Assembly: GCA_034676185.1 (NCBI GenBank)
Contig: JAUCCN010000008.1
Location: 1 to 55,539 of the forward strand
Length of the DNA stretch: 55,539 nt
Direction: 5' to 3'
Source: UBA7396 sp034676185
Lineage (GTDB): Bacteria; Patescibacteriota; Gracilibacteria; BD1-5; UBA6164
Position numbers and translations under genes: made by a program
The notes under the pieces: generated by a model
The model's input: only the letters and a program-made list of their open reading frames with translations
Database searches by the model: none
What the model was told of the DNA's origin: nothing
In this document: piece after piece, positions 1 through 10,878 of the stretch
Layout of the letters: each line of letters begins with the position of its first letter
Numbering within the stretch: the stretch's first letter is position 1

Positions 1-1
1 A

Positions 2-1555
2 AATACATGTGAAGCAGGAATAGAGTTTACTTGTAGTAATGGAATATGGAAACATACTGCAGCAAATAAAATAGAGTATCCAAGTGAAGTAGAATGTGTA
101 GTATGAACTCCAAATATATGTGAGATTTGATGAGAAGATAATTGATATATTTTAGAAGAAATATTACATCACTGAAGTGGAGTTACTTTAACAAAAACAG
201 ATACTACTTTTTCAAATGGAGAAAAAATATTATCTCAAGATTATATGTGTAATAATGGAATCCTAGAAAAAAAAGAGACTCCAGAAACTTGAGAAATAAC
301 AAAATGTGATACTGATTATTATGAGAATAATAGTATTTGTGAATGAGTATGAGTTTGATATTATAGTCCTAATAATGCTATAACTAGGACTGCATGTAGT
401 AATAAACCAGCAAATTCTATTTATACCACAAGTTGAAATGGATCAAATACTTGTGAATATACTTGTAATACTTGATATGAGACCCAAAATTGTACTCCAA
501 AGAATTGTAGTACAGCTTCTCTCAATGGTTATTCTATTCCCGCAACGAATCATTGAAATGCAACGAGTCCAACAAAAAGTGTAGCCATTACAGGAGGAAC
601 ACAAATAAAAACTCAAAATTTTTCTTGTAATTTATGAGCTTTTACTTCCGGAACAGAAAGTATTTCTTCTACGAGTTGTAATACTTGATATGCAAAAAAT
701 GGAGATATATGTGAAAATGCTTGGAGTGGAAATGCAACCACAGGATTTACTTTTAAAGATACGAGTGGGACTGCGCAATATCCAACCAGTTGTAATAATC
801 TTCTTACTACCACAACATGGAAAAATACATTTACTGGAAGCCCTTGGAATGGAAGTAAATTTGAGGATGGGATATATTTTATAAAGCCTGATTCATGAAG
901 TGCCTTTAATGTATATTGTGATATGACTAATAATGGAGGTGGATGGACCAGAACTCATATTTTAAGATATGTTAATTTAAATAATACATTTGCTACTTCC
1001 CAAAATTATACCTGACATAGAGTGAATAGTGCGGATAATATTTGGAATGTAATTATAACTTGAGCAGATAATAGTTATTTTAGACCTCTCAAAAGAATGA
1101 ATGACTATACTACTTGGGTTTGGCTTACTGATACACAGTATCCAAATATTACTTCAGTAACCAATTCTGCAACTAATAAATCAAATGGAAGAAAGGTTGA
1201 TCTACAAAATTATATTGATTATTGGTATCAGTGACCAGTAAATATGTGAGAAAGAGATGATTATATAGTAAATGCTTGAGCTATTACATGAGGAACTGCC
1301 TATACTATTACAAAAGGAAATTGTATTAGATATACCCCATATCATACAAGATGATGGCGGAATCAGTTAAATTATTGATGGGAAATTTTGGTCTCTCATG
1401 ATAATTCAGGAACTTGTGTTTGGAATCAACCACCATCTATTCCATTTCAATTTTCAAATCCTGGTTCTTGATTTCCTGGAATGTCTATAAGCGGGTTAGC
1501 TGTAAATGGAACGAATGCAGATCAAACTATGTGGCATTCACTTTGGGTAAAATAA
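2..1555 (+). CDS. Cys-rich surface protein with fibrinogen-like C-terminal domain (5' partial)
   Basis: The frame is open from the window edge to TAA, 517 residues with TGA read as Gly; the start lies outside the window. The visible N-terminal part is rich in Cys, Asn, Thr and Ser, with recurring blocks of the type SCNTGY and CNTGYE, as in repetitive secreted adhesins. From about residue 285 it carries DGIYFIKPDSGSAFNVYCDM followed by NGGGWT, the hallmark opening of fibrinogen-related domains. Several glycines there are TGA codons, so the domain also confirms the code. About 230 residues follow that motif, the usual size of such a domain. Fibrinogen-like domains bind glycans or proteins. I infer an extracellular adhesion role, perhaps in host contact, but no anchor is visible at the C-terminus. 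Confidence 0.75.
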
Positions 1556-1623
1556 ATAAAATTTGAATATTTTTTGTATTTGAATACTATTCACATAAAA
1601 ATAAAATATAACATACAAAAAAT

Positions 1624-2286
1624 ATGTGATTAGAAGACTTTATTCCAAGTGAATCCTGAGCTGATGCTTGACCAAAATCCTCAGAAGTATCAGAGAAATT
1701 TAAGGAAGCAGTAAAAAAAGCAGGAGCTTGAATTAAAAGAGTTCAAAAAGATGAAAAAAAAGCAAGAAAATTTGATTTACTTTTAGCTCAATTTTTGACT
1801 CAAATCATAAGAAATCCAAAGTATGATTTTTTACTTGATGATTTATTTAAAACTTTGGATAGTGGATACAGTTCAAATTTTTTACTTTGAATATTATCGC
1901 TTGTGTATCTACCAATTAGTGATAAAATCAGAGAATTATCATCAAAAAATATGATAGAATTTGATTATGTAAAGACATTTGAAAAAGTGAATTTTGATGA
2001 CAATAATTTGGATGAAAGCATTAAAAATAGAATTAATTTTTGGCTTGAAGATATTACAGACATAATATCAATAGAATATTCATCACTTCAAATATCACAA
2101 ATAAAGACATTATTTCTCAAAAGAGAAGCATATAATCAATTAGTAATTTTTTCTTCTTTAGTATTCAAATTTTTCTTTGAAGAATTAAATATTGAAATAT
2201 CACCAAAAAAATCACAAAATTATATTGATTTTATTATGCAACAAGTTTATACAAAAATTCAAACTTTAGAATCAGAAGAAGTGTAA
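1624..2286 (+). CDS. hypothetical protein, 220 aa
   Basis: The ORF runs from ATG 1624 to TAA 2286 and contains five or more TGA glycine codons near its N-terminus, including the second codon. The N-terminal 50 residues are polar and lysine-rich (GAGIKRVQKDEKKARKF). The rest is mixed helical, with hydrophobic stretches (LLGILSLVYLPISDKI and VIFSSLVFKFFFEELNI) that look amphipathic rather than clearly transmembrane. I do not recognise a family. It follows the surface-protein gene after about 70 bases and is closed by a strong terminator. A palindrome similar to the NrtR-type operators overlaps its stop codon. Confidence 0.7.
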
Positions 2287-2297
2287 ATAAAACACTT
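2279..2297. promoter_or_regulatory. possible outlying NrtR-like palindrome
   Basis: AAGTGT, seven bases, then ACACTT form a perfect inverted repeat overlapping the stop codon of the preceding gene. On the reverse strand it reads ATAAGTGT with ATTTACA downstream, close to the two sites before pncA. It lies upstream of a terminator, so any role would be as an auxiliary site. It may be chance in AT-rich DNA. Confidence 0.3.
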
Positions 2298-2332
2298 ATA
2301 AAAAATGTCAATATATATTATCTTTGCTTATA

Positions 2333-2376
2333 GAAAAGAAGAGTTTCATTTTTGAATCAAAACTCTTCTTTTTGTT
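2333..2376 (+). terminator. intrinsic terminator after the 220-aa hypothetical
   Basis: The stem AAAGAAGAGTTT pairs with AAACTCTTCTTT across a short loop and is followed by a T-rich tract. It separates the hypothetical gene from the NAD operon. Confidence 0.8.
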
Positions 2377-2377
2377 T

Positions 2378-2407
2378 TTGACAAAAATCAGAAATAAGTA
2401 ATATATA
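2378..2407 (+). promoter_or_regulatory. probable promoter of the NAD salvage operon
   Basis: TTGACA at 2378-2383 is followed, after 17-18 bases, by the -10-like ATATATA at 2401-2407. The -10 region overlaps the first NrtR-like palindrome, which is the arrangement expected for repression by blocking RNA polymerase. Confidence 0.55.
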
Positions 2408-2427
2408 AGTGTAATATTTACATTTTA
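2405..2427. promoter_or_regulatory. candidate NrtR operator 1
   Basis: ATAAGTGTAATATTTACATTTTA. The core AAGTGTAA/TTACATTT is an imperfect palindrome centred at about 2416. It is nearly identical over 23 bases to the site at 2492-2514, and a variant sits before nrtR. It overlaps the presumed -10 box of the operon. Confidence 0.6.
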
Positions 2428-2491
2428 ATAAATAGAATATAATTCATTTAAAAAATAAGTTATAATAAAGTATTTATTTTTTTAAAAATTT

Positions 2492-2514
2492 ATAAGTGTA
2501 AAATATACATTTTA
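2492..2514. promoter_or_regulatory. candidate NrtR operator 2
   Basis: This is a second copy of the 23-base element (TATAAGTGTA then TACATTTTA), ending 18 bases before the pncA ATG. Only three or four bases differ from operator 1, and the differences lie in the centre between the TGTA and TACA half-sites, as expected for a dimer-binding site. Confidence 0.6.
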
Positions 2515-2532
2515 ATTCCTCATTTTATAATT

Positions 2533-3129
2533 ATGAAAAAAGAAGCACTTATTGTAGTAGATTATCAAAATGATTTTGCAAGTCCTGAATGAAGTTTATA
2601 TATTTCAGGATGAGAAAAACTACTTCCTTTTATAAATCAATTGATGCAAGATATAAAATCAAAATCTTGAATTATTATTACCTCTCAAGATTGGCATCCT
2701 GAAAATCATATCTCATTTGCATCTCGTTTTCAAATTCCTGCATATAGTTTACTTGAATGAGAAAGAAAATGGCCAAATCATTGTGTTGCAGAAACTTGGT
2801 GAGCTGATTTTTTAGAAGGATTTGAGAAAAATTTAGTAGATAGAAAAGTTTTAAAATGATTTGATGAAAATAAAGATTCTTATAGTTCATTTGGCTGAAT
2901 TGAAGCAAAAACAGGACAAAACTTAGAGCAAATTTTACAATCATATGAAATCCAAGTTTTGAATATTGTATGAGTAGCAACAGAATACTGTGATTTCTTT
3001 ACTATTAAAGATGCATTGCAAAAATGATATGAAGTAAATGTATTTAGCAAATGAATCGCTCCAGTAAATCAAGAAGATTGAGAAAAAGCAATTCAAGAAA
3101 TGATAAAAATGTGAGCAAAGATTTTATAA
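2533..3129 (+). CDS. pncA: nicotinamidase (isochorismatase fold)
   Basis: The 198-residue protein should hydrolyse nicotinamide to nicotinate plus ammonia, the entry step of NAD salvage. The sequence shows VVDYQNDF with the catalytic Asp at residue 10, the metal-binding DWHPENH segment, a Lys in the RKVLKGFDENKDSYSSF block, and VATEYC carrying the nucleophilic Cys. Together these give the D-K-C triad and metal ligands of nicotinamidases. The length is normal for the family. It is the first gene of the operon, with two palindromic operators just upstream, and pncB starts 14 bases after its stop. Many of its glycines are TGA. Isochorismatase is the alternative, but the context strongly supports PncA. 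Confidence 0.93.
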
Positions 3130-3143
3130 TATAAATAAAAAAC

Positions 3144-4493
3144 ATGAAAAATAATATCTATTCTCCAAAAGATTTTTTCGCAGTAGCAAGAGATGAGGCA
3201 GAAGTTGATAATCTTCTCAATACAGATATTTATAAATTTATGATGCTTGATTTTGTTTTAGCAAGTCTAGAATGGAAAAATATCCAAGTAAAACGGAAAA
3301 TGACGATTAGAAGTAAAGATATAAAAACAGCGTTTGTGATTCCAGAAAGTGCTTTAATTGAACAACTTGAGGCTACTAAAAATATTTCTTGAGTTTCAGA
3401 GGCAGATTTATCTTATTTGAGATGAATGACTCGTCCAGATTGAAATAGACTTTTTCAAGAAGAAACGCTAGATTTTTTAAAACATTTCAGACTTTCTGAA
3501 TATCAAGTTGGAATTGATGAAAATTGAAATTATGAATTAGAATTTATAGGACCTTGGGTAACTTCTATTTTATGGGAAATTTATGGATTGAAAATTATTA
3601 ATAGTTTGTATTTATATCATTATATTAGAAAAGAAAAACTTACTAATGTAGAATTCAATCAAATTATAAATGAAACGCTCCACAGACTTTACAGTGATAT
3701 AGAAATTTTTAAACAAACTCCAGAAGCTACATTTTCAGAGTTTTGAACCAGAAGATCAGCCAGTACAGATTATCAAAGAATGGTATATGAAATATTATCA
3801 TGAACACTTCCTGAGCAATGTCTTGGAACTTCAAATGTAATGATTGCCAGAGAATTTTGACTTGCCAATCCAAAAGGAACGAATGCTCATGAGCTTCGTA
3901 TGATAACAACAGCACTTTATGATAAAAAAGAAGATATTGTAAATGCAATGTATGATGTAGACAAAAAGTGGGCAAAACATTTTCCTGGTCTTTCAGTTTT
4001 GCTTCCTGATACTTATGGAACGAGTTTTTATTTTGAAAATTGTCCAGAAGAAGTATTTCTGCATCATAATGGATGTAGATTTGATTCAAAAGATCCAAAA
4101 ATTGCTATACCAGAATATGTTGATTGGGTATTAAAAAGATGATGAAAACCTCAAACAAAACTTTGACTTCCAAGTGATGGACTTTCTGCAAAAGATGTTG
4201 TTGAAATACATTCTTTACATAAAAATTCTCTTGGAAAACTGACTTTTTGAGTTGGAACTCATTTGACAAATAATACAAAATGAACATTCCCAAGAGAAGA
4301 AAAATATGGTCCATTTTGATCATTTTCAGTTGTAGTTAAACCATCAGAAATACAAAGATCAGATGGAACTTGGGTGTCTTGTGTAAAGCTTTCAGATAAT
4401 CCTACAAAAGCTATTTGAGAACCTCAAAGAGTAGAACTTTTTAAAGAAATTTTTTGAAATAATGGAATGAATAAAAAAGAAGTGTATGTTTAA
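3144..4493 (+). CDS. pncB: nicotinate phosphoribosyltransferase
   Basis: The 449-residue enzyme converts nicotinate, PRPP and ATP to nicotinate mononucleotide. Family hallmarks are visible: NTDIYKFMM near the N-terminus, SEFGTRRS, CLGTSN, and GTNAHE with the His expected to be phosphorylated, then LLPDTYGT and SDGLS for the phosphate-binding part of the barrel. Length is typical. It follows pncA by 14 bases and precedes nadE by 23, so the operon is tightly packed. Together with NadD and NadE it forms the Preiss-Handler route. The gene is split into several pieces if TGA is read as stop. Confidence 0.95.
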
Positions 4494-4516
4494 TATTATT
4501 TTCTAATTATAAATAT

Positions 4517-5458
4517 ATGGAAACACCAAGAATTTGAGAAATACAAACAGGAGAAAAAAATGTATTTCAACAAGATATTTGAACTATAAAAAATGATATT
4601 GGACAAATATTATCACTTACCTCAAGAAATCTTGACTATAAAGAAGTTTCAGAAAAACTTATCTCTCAACTTAAGACATATTTACTAGACTCAAAACAAT
4701 CAGGTTTTATACTTTGAGTTTCAGGTTGAATTGATAGTGCTCTTGTGTCTACTTTATGTGCACTTACTTGAGAAAAAACTATCGTAATAGATTTACCAAT
4801 TCATCAAAGACAAGATGAAGTTTCAAGAGCTTCTGAACATATGGATTGGCTTCAACAAAATTTTCCAAATGTAGAAAGATATTCTATCGATTTGACTGAA
4901 ACTTTTGAAACTTTTAAAAAAGCACTTCCTGAAATAAGTGATGAAACTTTGAGATATATGGCTTATGTTAATACTCGTTCTCGCCTCAGAGCTGTGAGTT
5001 TATATGCAATTGGAAATGAAAAAAATGCCTTAGTAGTTGGAACAGGAAATAAAGTAGAAGATTATGGAATTTGATTTTTTACAAAATATTGAGATGGGGC
5101 TGTTGATATCAGTCCAATAGGAAATTTATATAAATCAGAAGTATATGAAATGGCAAGATTTTTGTGAGTGAATGAATCCATTTTACAAGCAAGACCAACA
5201 GATGGACTTCATCCAAATGGAGCCACTGATGAGGATCAAATAGGAGCAACTTATGATGAACTCGAATGGGCCATGGAAAAACATGGGGAATTTATAGGAA
5301 TGATTACTTCAAATGGACTTTTCTGGAATGATAAAAATGCAACAGAAAATTTTTTAGAAAGCTTATCAGGAAGAAAAAAAGAAGTGATGAAAATCTATCT
5401 TTCTCGTCACTTTGCAAATACTCATAAAATGGAAATGCCAAAAATTTTTGAAATATAG
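4517..5458 (+). CDS. nadE: NH3-dependent NAD synthetase
   Basis: The 313-residue protein amidates nicotinate adenine dinucleotide to NAD using ATP and ammonia. It shows the ATP-pyrophosphatase P-loop GVSGGIDSALV (Gly codons partly TGA), TRSRLRA, VVGTGNKVEDYGIGFFTKYGDG, and the substrate-binding segment RPTDGLHPNGATDEDQIG. There is no glutaminase (CN-hydrolase) domain, so free ammonia, some of it possibly released by PncA, is the likely nitrogen donor. About 55 extra residues precede the core. Confidence 0.95.
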
Positions 5459-5511
5459 AAAAAAGAATATAATAACACAAACGAAAGATTTTATCATATT
5501 TTTTATCACCT

Positions 5512-6306
5512 ATGAAACATTTAGAAATAGATTGAAGTTTTGTGTGTTATGATGATTATCATTTAGAAGAAAAACAGGATTTGGTAGCGTTTTTAGAATG
5601 TAATTATCTCAAAGAAATTATTTCTTCTTTTGAAGACAAAATAATTATTGTACTTGGATGAGATGGAACTATGCTCAGAGCTATAAAAGAAAACTATAAA
5701 AAATGACTTCCTTTTCTTGGAATTAATTTTGGACACAAATGATTTTTATTGAATGAAAAACAAATTGTACAACCAAATATGTCTTTTGTAGAGAGGAAAT
5801 ATCCTCTCATTGAAGTTGAAGTAGAAAGCAATGGAATTACAAAAAAAGCAATTGCTGTGAATGAAATAGATATCAGAGCTGGAAATGGAAAAATGCTTTC
5901 ACTTGATATTTCTCTTTCAAAAAGACAAGCAATAAATATTGAATGAGATGGGATTATTGTATGTACTCCAGCAGGTTCAACAGGATATAATAGTTCGCTT
6001 GGTTGACCAATTATTCCACATACTTTGTGAGCATTTGTTATTACTCCAAAAGCTCCTTGGAAACCAAGAGGGCAAACTCCCGTTGTGATAAATGATTCAG
6101 AAGTTATTGGGATTAGAAATGTAGGAAGAAGACTTGCAACAGAAATTTATTGTGATGGAAAAGAGTTTTTAAGAATTGAAAATGGAACTTCAACAGAAAT
6201 TACCATCAAAAAAAGTACCGAATATATCAGGCTTATTATTGCTACTGATTATATTGATACTTGGGATAATAAAGTCCTTCAAGAACAAGGATTTCAAGTA
6301 AAATAA
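5512..6306 (+). CDS. nadK: NAD kinase
   Basis: The 264-residue protein phosphorylates NAD to NADP. The diagnostic GGDGTML motif, with the catalytic Asp, is at about residues 49-55. The second conserved block, TPAGSTGYNSSLGGPI, follows at about 155, and NE(I)D-type ligand residues lie between them. The size is at the short end of the family. Its place between nadE and nadD completes the route from nicotinamide to NADP in one operon. The intergenic gap of 53 bases before it is the largest in the main operon. Confidence 0.94.
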
Positions 6307-6342
6307 TTTCTTTTTATTCAAAATATTTTTTAAATATAAGTT

Positions 6343-6930
6343 ATGGAAAAAATAGCTATTTATTGAGGTGCTTTTAATCCACCTACTCTTTGACACCAAG
6401 AAGTTATGGTGAAAATGCTGACAAAATGATATGTAGACAAAATTATTTTCTCTCCAGATGGACAAAGAGAAGATAAAAATTATTTAATTTCTCCTGAAAA
6501 AAGAAGAGCTGTTATAGAAACTTTTGCTTCAGAGATGTGTCAAAAATGATTCAATATTGAGTTTGAAGATTATTTTCTTCATAATAACTCACCTACTACC
6601 ACTATGGAGGTAGAAAATTATTATAGACAAAAACTTTGATTTCAACCATATCATATTTTTGGTATTGATACTATATCTTCTATGTCAAAATGGACAGGAA
6701 ATACAGACAAATATTTAGAAAAAAAACTTAAAAAAATATTTCTTTTAAGAAAATGATTCTTGCTTCCTGATGAAATTGATATGGAAAATTATGAAATTTT
6801 GGATTTAGACATTTTAGAAATATCTTCAACAATGGTAAGAGAAATGCTGAAAAATAAACTTCAGGTTCGTCATATTTTGAGTCCATGAGTGTATGATTAT
6901 ATTATGAAAAATGAACTCTATCAAAATTAA
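6343..6930 (+). CDS. nadD: nicotinate-nucleotide adenylyltransferase
   Basis: The 195-residue nucleotidyltransferase joins nicotinate mononucleotide and ATP into nicotinate adenine dinucleotide. It opens with IAIYGGAFNPPTLGH, the GxFxPxHxGH nucleotidyltransferase signature with the first two glycines from TGA/GGT. It ends with EISSTMVR, the ISSTxxR motif of the family. FGIDTISSMSKW in the middle matches the substrate-binding region. The length is typical. It is followed after 22 bases by a Nudix gene in the same direction. Confidence 0.93.
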
Positions 6931-6952
6931 TTTATTATTTTATATTGTATGT

Positions 6953-7513
6953 ATGCCATTAAAAGAATTATCAAGAACTTCAGTTGCATCATGAAAACAT
7001 TTAGAATTACTTCAAATACAACTAGAATGAGGAAAAATATATGATGCAGTTGCAAGAGTTGGAAATAAAAATGCAGTCGCAGGATTACTCAGACACACAC
7101 AAAATCAAACTTATATATTTATAGAACAATATCGTTATCCTTTACAAGCAAAAGTTTTAGAACTCGTTGCTTGAATTATTGATAAACCAGAAAAAACGAT
7201 TATAGACATTATGAAAGAAGAAATAAGAGAAGAAACTTGATATTCTCAAATTGGAAATATTGAATTTATTTCACAAACATCAGCTTCTGCATGAAGTTTG
7301 TCTGAAACAACAACATTATATGATATAGAAATTTCTTGACCAAAATGAATTCAAGATTTATGAGAAATGGAAGATATTATTGTTTTAGAAGTTCCATACA
7401 AAGATTTTGATACATTTTATACTTCAAAAAAAAGAGAATGAGTTATTTTTGATCCAAAAGTTTGTATGGCTGTCTATGATACTTTGGCAAAAGTAAAGCC
7501 TTTTTTAAGATAA
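6953..7513 (+). CDS. Nudix hydrolase, ADP-ribose pyrophosphatase-like
   Basis: The 186-residue Nudix-fold protein has the box ELVAGIIDKP, followed by EEIREETGY, which fits the GX5EX7REUXEEXGU pattern with one extra residue in the spacer. The layout (FIEQYRYPLQAKVLELVAG before the box) resembles ADP-ribose pyrophosphatases, which return ADP-ribose from NAD breakdown to the nucleotide pool. Its position in the NAD operon supports this. The substrate cannot be fixed from sequence alone. I chose ATG 6953, although an overlapping ATG at 6949 exists in another frame. Confidence 0.8.
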
Positions 7514-7605
7514 ATTTTATAAATGAAAAATATAAAAAATATTCTATAAAATCTTTACTGTCTTATGATAAATAATTATATTGCTTTTGTTTATTTTTCA
7601 TTACA

Positions 7606-7629
7606 ATAAGTGTATTATTTACTATTTTA
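7606..7629. promoter_or_regulatory. candidate NrtR operator 3, before nrtR
   Basis: ATAAGTGTATTATTTACTATTTTA lies seven bases before the nrtR ATG. It shares ATAAGTGTA and ATTTAC with the pncA-side sites, with one extra base in the right arm. Its inner core AGTGTA/TTTACT is a palindrome with one mismatch. This suggests autoregulation of nrtR. Confidence 0.55.
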
Positions 7630-7635
7630 TGTTGT

Positions 7636-8358
7636 ATGTTAATTCCAGAAAATAAGCAGTTTGATATTTGGTCAGATGAATTAAGTATTCCAATTCCAGC
7701 CATTGATATTGTTATTTTTACAATATATCAAAATGAATTATGTGTTGTTTTATTAAAACAAGAATCAGAATGAAAAAGTAGCTATATTTTACCATGATGA
7801 ATTATTGCAAAATGATTTTCTTTAGAGGAAAATTTTGATAATATTTTAGAAAGAAAAACAGGAATTACATGAGTATATAAAGAACAACTTTATACTTTTT
7901 GAGCTCCTGGAAGGGATAAAAGATGACATACGATTTCTATTAGTTATTTTGCACTTGTTGGAATGAGTCAATTTTTACAAAATGTTGATTTAACAAAAAT
8001 TGCCATCGTAAAATATAAAGAACTTACTCCTCAAAATGTTGGATTTAAAGAAAAAAAAATAGGGACAGATCACTATGAAATTATACAATACGCAAAACAA
8101 AGATTAGAGTGGAAGCTTGAATATACCAATGTAGTCAAAGAAATTCTCCCAGAAAAATTTAAAATGTCACAACTCCAAGCTATGTATGAGATTATTATAG
8201 GGAAAATCTATGATAAAAGAAATTTTCAAAAGAAAATTTTTTCACTTAAAATTTTAAGTGAAACTTGAGAATTTGATAAAACAACAAATAGACCGGCAAA
8301 ATTATATGAATTTATAGATACAGAGCTTAAAATTGTAGAAAAAAATAGTTTTGTTTAA
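7636..8358 (+). CDS. nrtR: NrtR-family transcriptional regulator of NAD metabolism
   Basis: The 240-residue protein has an N-terminal Nudix-like domain and a C-terminal winged helix. Diagnostic blocks of NrtR are present: LPGGI, YKEQLYTFGAPGRDKRGHTISISYFAL, then EILPEKFKMSQLQAMYEIIIGK, DKRNFQKKI and NRPAKLYEF. The Nudix box is degenerate, with NILERKTGI where RELxEETG is expected, so it should sense rather than hydrolyse its ligand; ADP-ribose is the known ligand of characterised NrtR proteins. It lies 122 bases downstream of the Nudix gene with its own palindromic site, and near-identical palindromes lie before pncA, so it probably controls this operon and itself. Confidence 0.88.
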
Positions 8359-8372
8359 AAAATAAAAAAATT

Positions 8373-8400
8373 TTGACTTATAGTAAGTATTGTATAAAAT
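8373..8400 (+). promoter_or_regulatory. probable fusA promoter
   Basis: TTGACT at 8373-8378, a 16-base spacer, and TAAAAT at 8395-8400, about 50 bases before the fusA ATG. Confidence 0.55.
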
Positions 8401-8451
8401 CTATCAGTCTATTTTTTAAAATAGTTATTATTTAGTTATTAAAATATATAT

Positions 8452-10593
8452 ATGGCACAAGGACCAACGCCTCTAGAAAAGGTGAGAAATATATGAATTT
8501 TTGCTCATATTGATGCGGGTAAAACTACTACTTCAGAAAGAATATTATTCTATACTGGTAGAATTCATAAAATCGGTGAAACTCATGATTGAGAAGGAAC
8601 AATGGACTGGATGGAACAAGAAAAAGAAAGAGGGATCACTATTACTTCAGCTGCTACTACAGCATTTTGGAAAGATAAACAAATCAATCTTATTGATACC
8701 CCAGGTCACGTTGACTTTACTATTGAGGTTGAAAGATCTCTAAGAGTACTTGATGGAGGTATTGCTGTATTTGATGCTTCTCAATGAGTAGAGCCTCAAT
8801 CAGAAACAGTTTGGAAACAAGCTGATAAATACGGAGTTGCAAGAATTGCATTCGTAAACAAAATGGATAAAACAGGGTGAGATTTTTTCATGACAGTTGA
8901 ATCTATTAAAAAGAAATTAGCAGGAAATAAAGTGGTTCCTATTCAATTACCTTTAGGAATAGAGAATGATTTCTATGGAGTTGTTGATTTAGTTCAAATG
9001 AAAGCATTTACATTTGAAGGGGATCATGGAGAAAAAATTGTTGAAATTGAAATCCCAGCTGATGTAAAAGAAAAAGCTGAATCAATGAGACTTGAACTTA
9101 TGGAAAAAGTAGCGGAACAAGACGATGCTCTTATGGAAAAATATTTTGCTGAATGAGAATTATCAGTAGAAGAAATTAAAAAAGGGCTAAGAAAATGAGT
9201 AGTTGCTAATACTCTTTACCCAGTTACTTGTGGTACTGCATTACAAAATAAATGAGTACAATTAGTTATTGATGCAGCTTGTGATTACTTACCAAGCCCA
9301 ATTGATGTAAATGGATGAATGGTTGATGCTATGAATCCAGATAATAAAGAAGAAATTAGAAAAATTCCTATGGCTGATAATTCATCACTTGGAGCATTAG
9401 CATTTAAAATTGCTACTGACCCATTTGTTTGAAGAATTACTTATGTAAGAGTTTATTCAGGAACTCTAAAAGCAGGTTCTTATGTTTTTAATCCAGTTTC
9501 TGGAGAAAAAGAAAGAGTAGGAAGACTTTTACAAATGCACTCAAATGAGAGAATTGAAATTGAAGAAATTAGATCAGGACATATTGGTGCTGTTATTGGT
9601 TTAAAAGAAACAAAAACTGGGGATACGCTTTGTGATTTAAATGATAAATTCTTAGTTGAATCTATGGACTTCCCAGAACCAGTAATTTCTATTTCAGTAG
9701 AACCAAAAACAAAAGCTGATCAAGAAAAAATGGGTATGGCTCTTAATAAATTAGCTGAAGAAGACCCATCATTTAGAGTTTCTTCTAACCCTGAAACAAA
9801 TCAAACTATCATCGCTTGAATGGGAGAACTTCACTTAGATATCATTGTTGATAGAATGAAAAGAGAATTTAAAGTTGAATGTAATGTTGGTGCTCCTCAA
9901 GTTGCCTATAGAGAAACGATTAGAAATGCTGTAGTTGATGCTGAATGTAAATATTCAAAACAATCATGAGGGAGAGGACAATATGGACATGTTGTTATTA
10001 CTTTCGAACCATATAAAGAAGCTGAAGCTGATGATAAAGATGGAATTAAATTAGTAAATAAATTCGTAAATAAAGTTGTTTGAGGAACTATTCCAAAAGA
10101 ATATATTCCTGGAGTTGAAAAATGATTAAATGAAGCTTATGGAAGATGAATTTTAGCAGGATACCCAATGGTTGATGTAAAAGCTACCTTAACATTTGGT
10201 TCTTACCATGATGTTGATTCTTCTGAACTTGCATTTAAAATTGCTGCATCAAAAGCATTTAGAATTGCTTGTAAAAAAGCACAACCTGTATTACTTGAAC
10301 CAATCATGAAAGTCGAAATCAACACTCCTGAAGAATACATGGGAGATGTACTTGGACAAGTAAACTCAAAAAGAGGTAGAATTGAAGAAATGGGACAAAG
10401 AGGTCAAGCAAAAATTATTACTGCTTACATTCCATTATCAGAAATGTTCGGTTACTCAACTGAATTAAGATCTGCTTCTCAATGAAGAGCTACTTATGCT
10501 ATGGAGTTCCATCATTATGATGAAGTTCCTGCGAATGTTGCTACAAAAATTAGAGAAGAAAGAGGATTTAAACTTGAAGAAGACGAAGATTAG
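8452..10593 (+). CDS. fusA: elongation factor G
   Basis: The 713-residue translational GTPase drives ribosomal translocation and recycling. GTP-binding motifs are AHIDAGKTTTSERILFYTG (G1), RGITITSAAT (G2), DTPGHVDF (G3) and NKMDKTG (G4). The domain II-V blocks include CNVGAPQVAYRET in domain IV and the C-terminal RIEEMGQRGQAKIITAYIPLSEMFGYSTELRS split over neighbouring codons. Length matches the family. Many glycines are TGA, but GGT is used at the G1 and G3 loops. It is single-gene transcribed: promoter upstream, strong hairpin immediately after the stop. Confidence 0.97.
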
Positions 10594-10604
10594 TAAAATG
10601 AAGA

Positions 10605-10636
10605 AAAACCTCACTTGCATTGCAAGTGAGGTTTTT
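10605..10636 (+). terminator. fusA terminator
   Basis: A perfect inverted repeat of 16 bases (AAAAACCTCACTTGCA) with a one-base centre, ending in a T run. It starts 11 bases after the fusA stop and reaches to two bases before the next ATG. Confidence 0.9.
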
Positions 10637-10638
10637 CT

Positions 10639-10878
10639 ATGTCATCACAATCTATTTCAGGATTGAGTTCAGCAGCTTTGTATAATGGTCCAAGAAAACT
10701 AGACAATAAAAATAAAAAGAATAAGCTAATAAAAAAAGTAATTCTTAGCCATTATAATCCGAGACTTAATAGAACTGAAAACACAACAAAAATAAATCCT
10801 TCGGGAGCTATAAAATTTTTTTCTGATCATATTTCTAAGAATGCTGATCAGATTTTAAAAGCTTTTAATCAAAATTAA
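10639..10878 (+). CDS. hypothetical small basic protein, 79 aa
   Basis: The ORF starts two bases after the fusA terminator hairpin and ends inside its own terminator. The protein is polar and basic (NKNKKNKLIKKVILSHYNPRLNRTENTTKINPSG), with no membrane segment and no TGA codon, although it has only three or four glycines. I recognise no family. With the start directly after a hairpin, translation would need readthrough of the terminator or a start inside it, so a doubtful ORF is possible. The following hairpin, which overlaps its stop, speaks for a real transcription unit. Confidence 0.4.
   Translation: MSSQSISGLSSAALYNGPRKLDNKNKKNKLIKKVILSHYNPRLNRTENTTKINPSGAIKFFSDHISKNADQILKAFNQN

Noticed and set aside
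613..884. Overlapping ORFs on both strands inside the surface-protein gene
   Set aside because: They are shadows of the TGA-containing frame that carries the Cys-rich and fibrinogen-like sequence.
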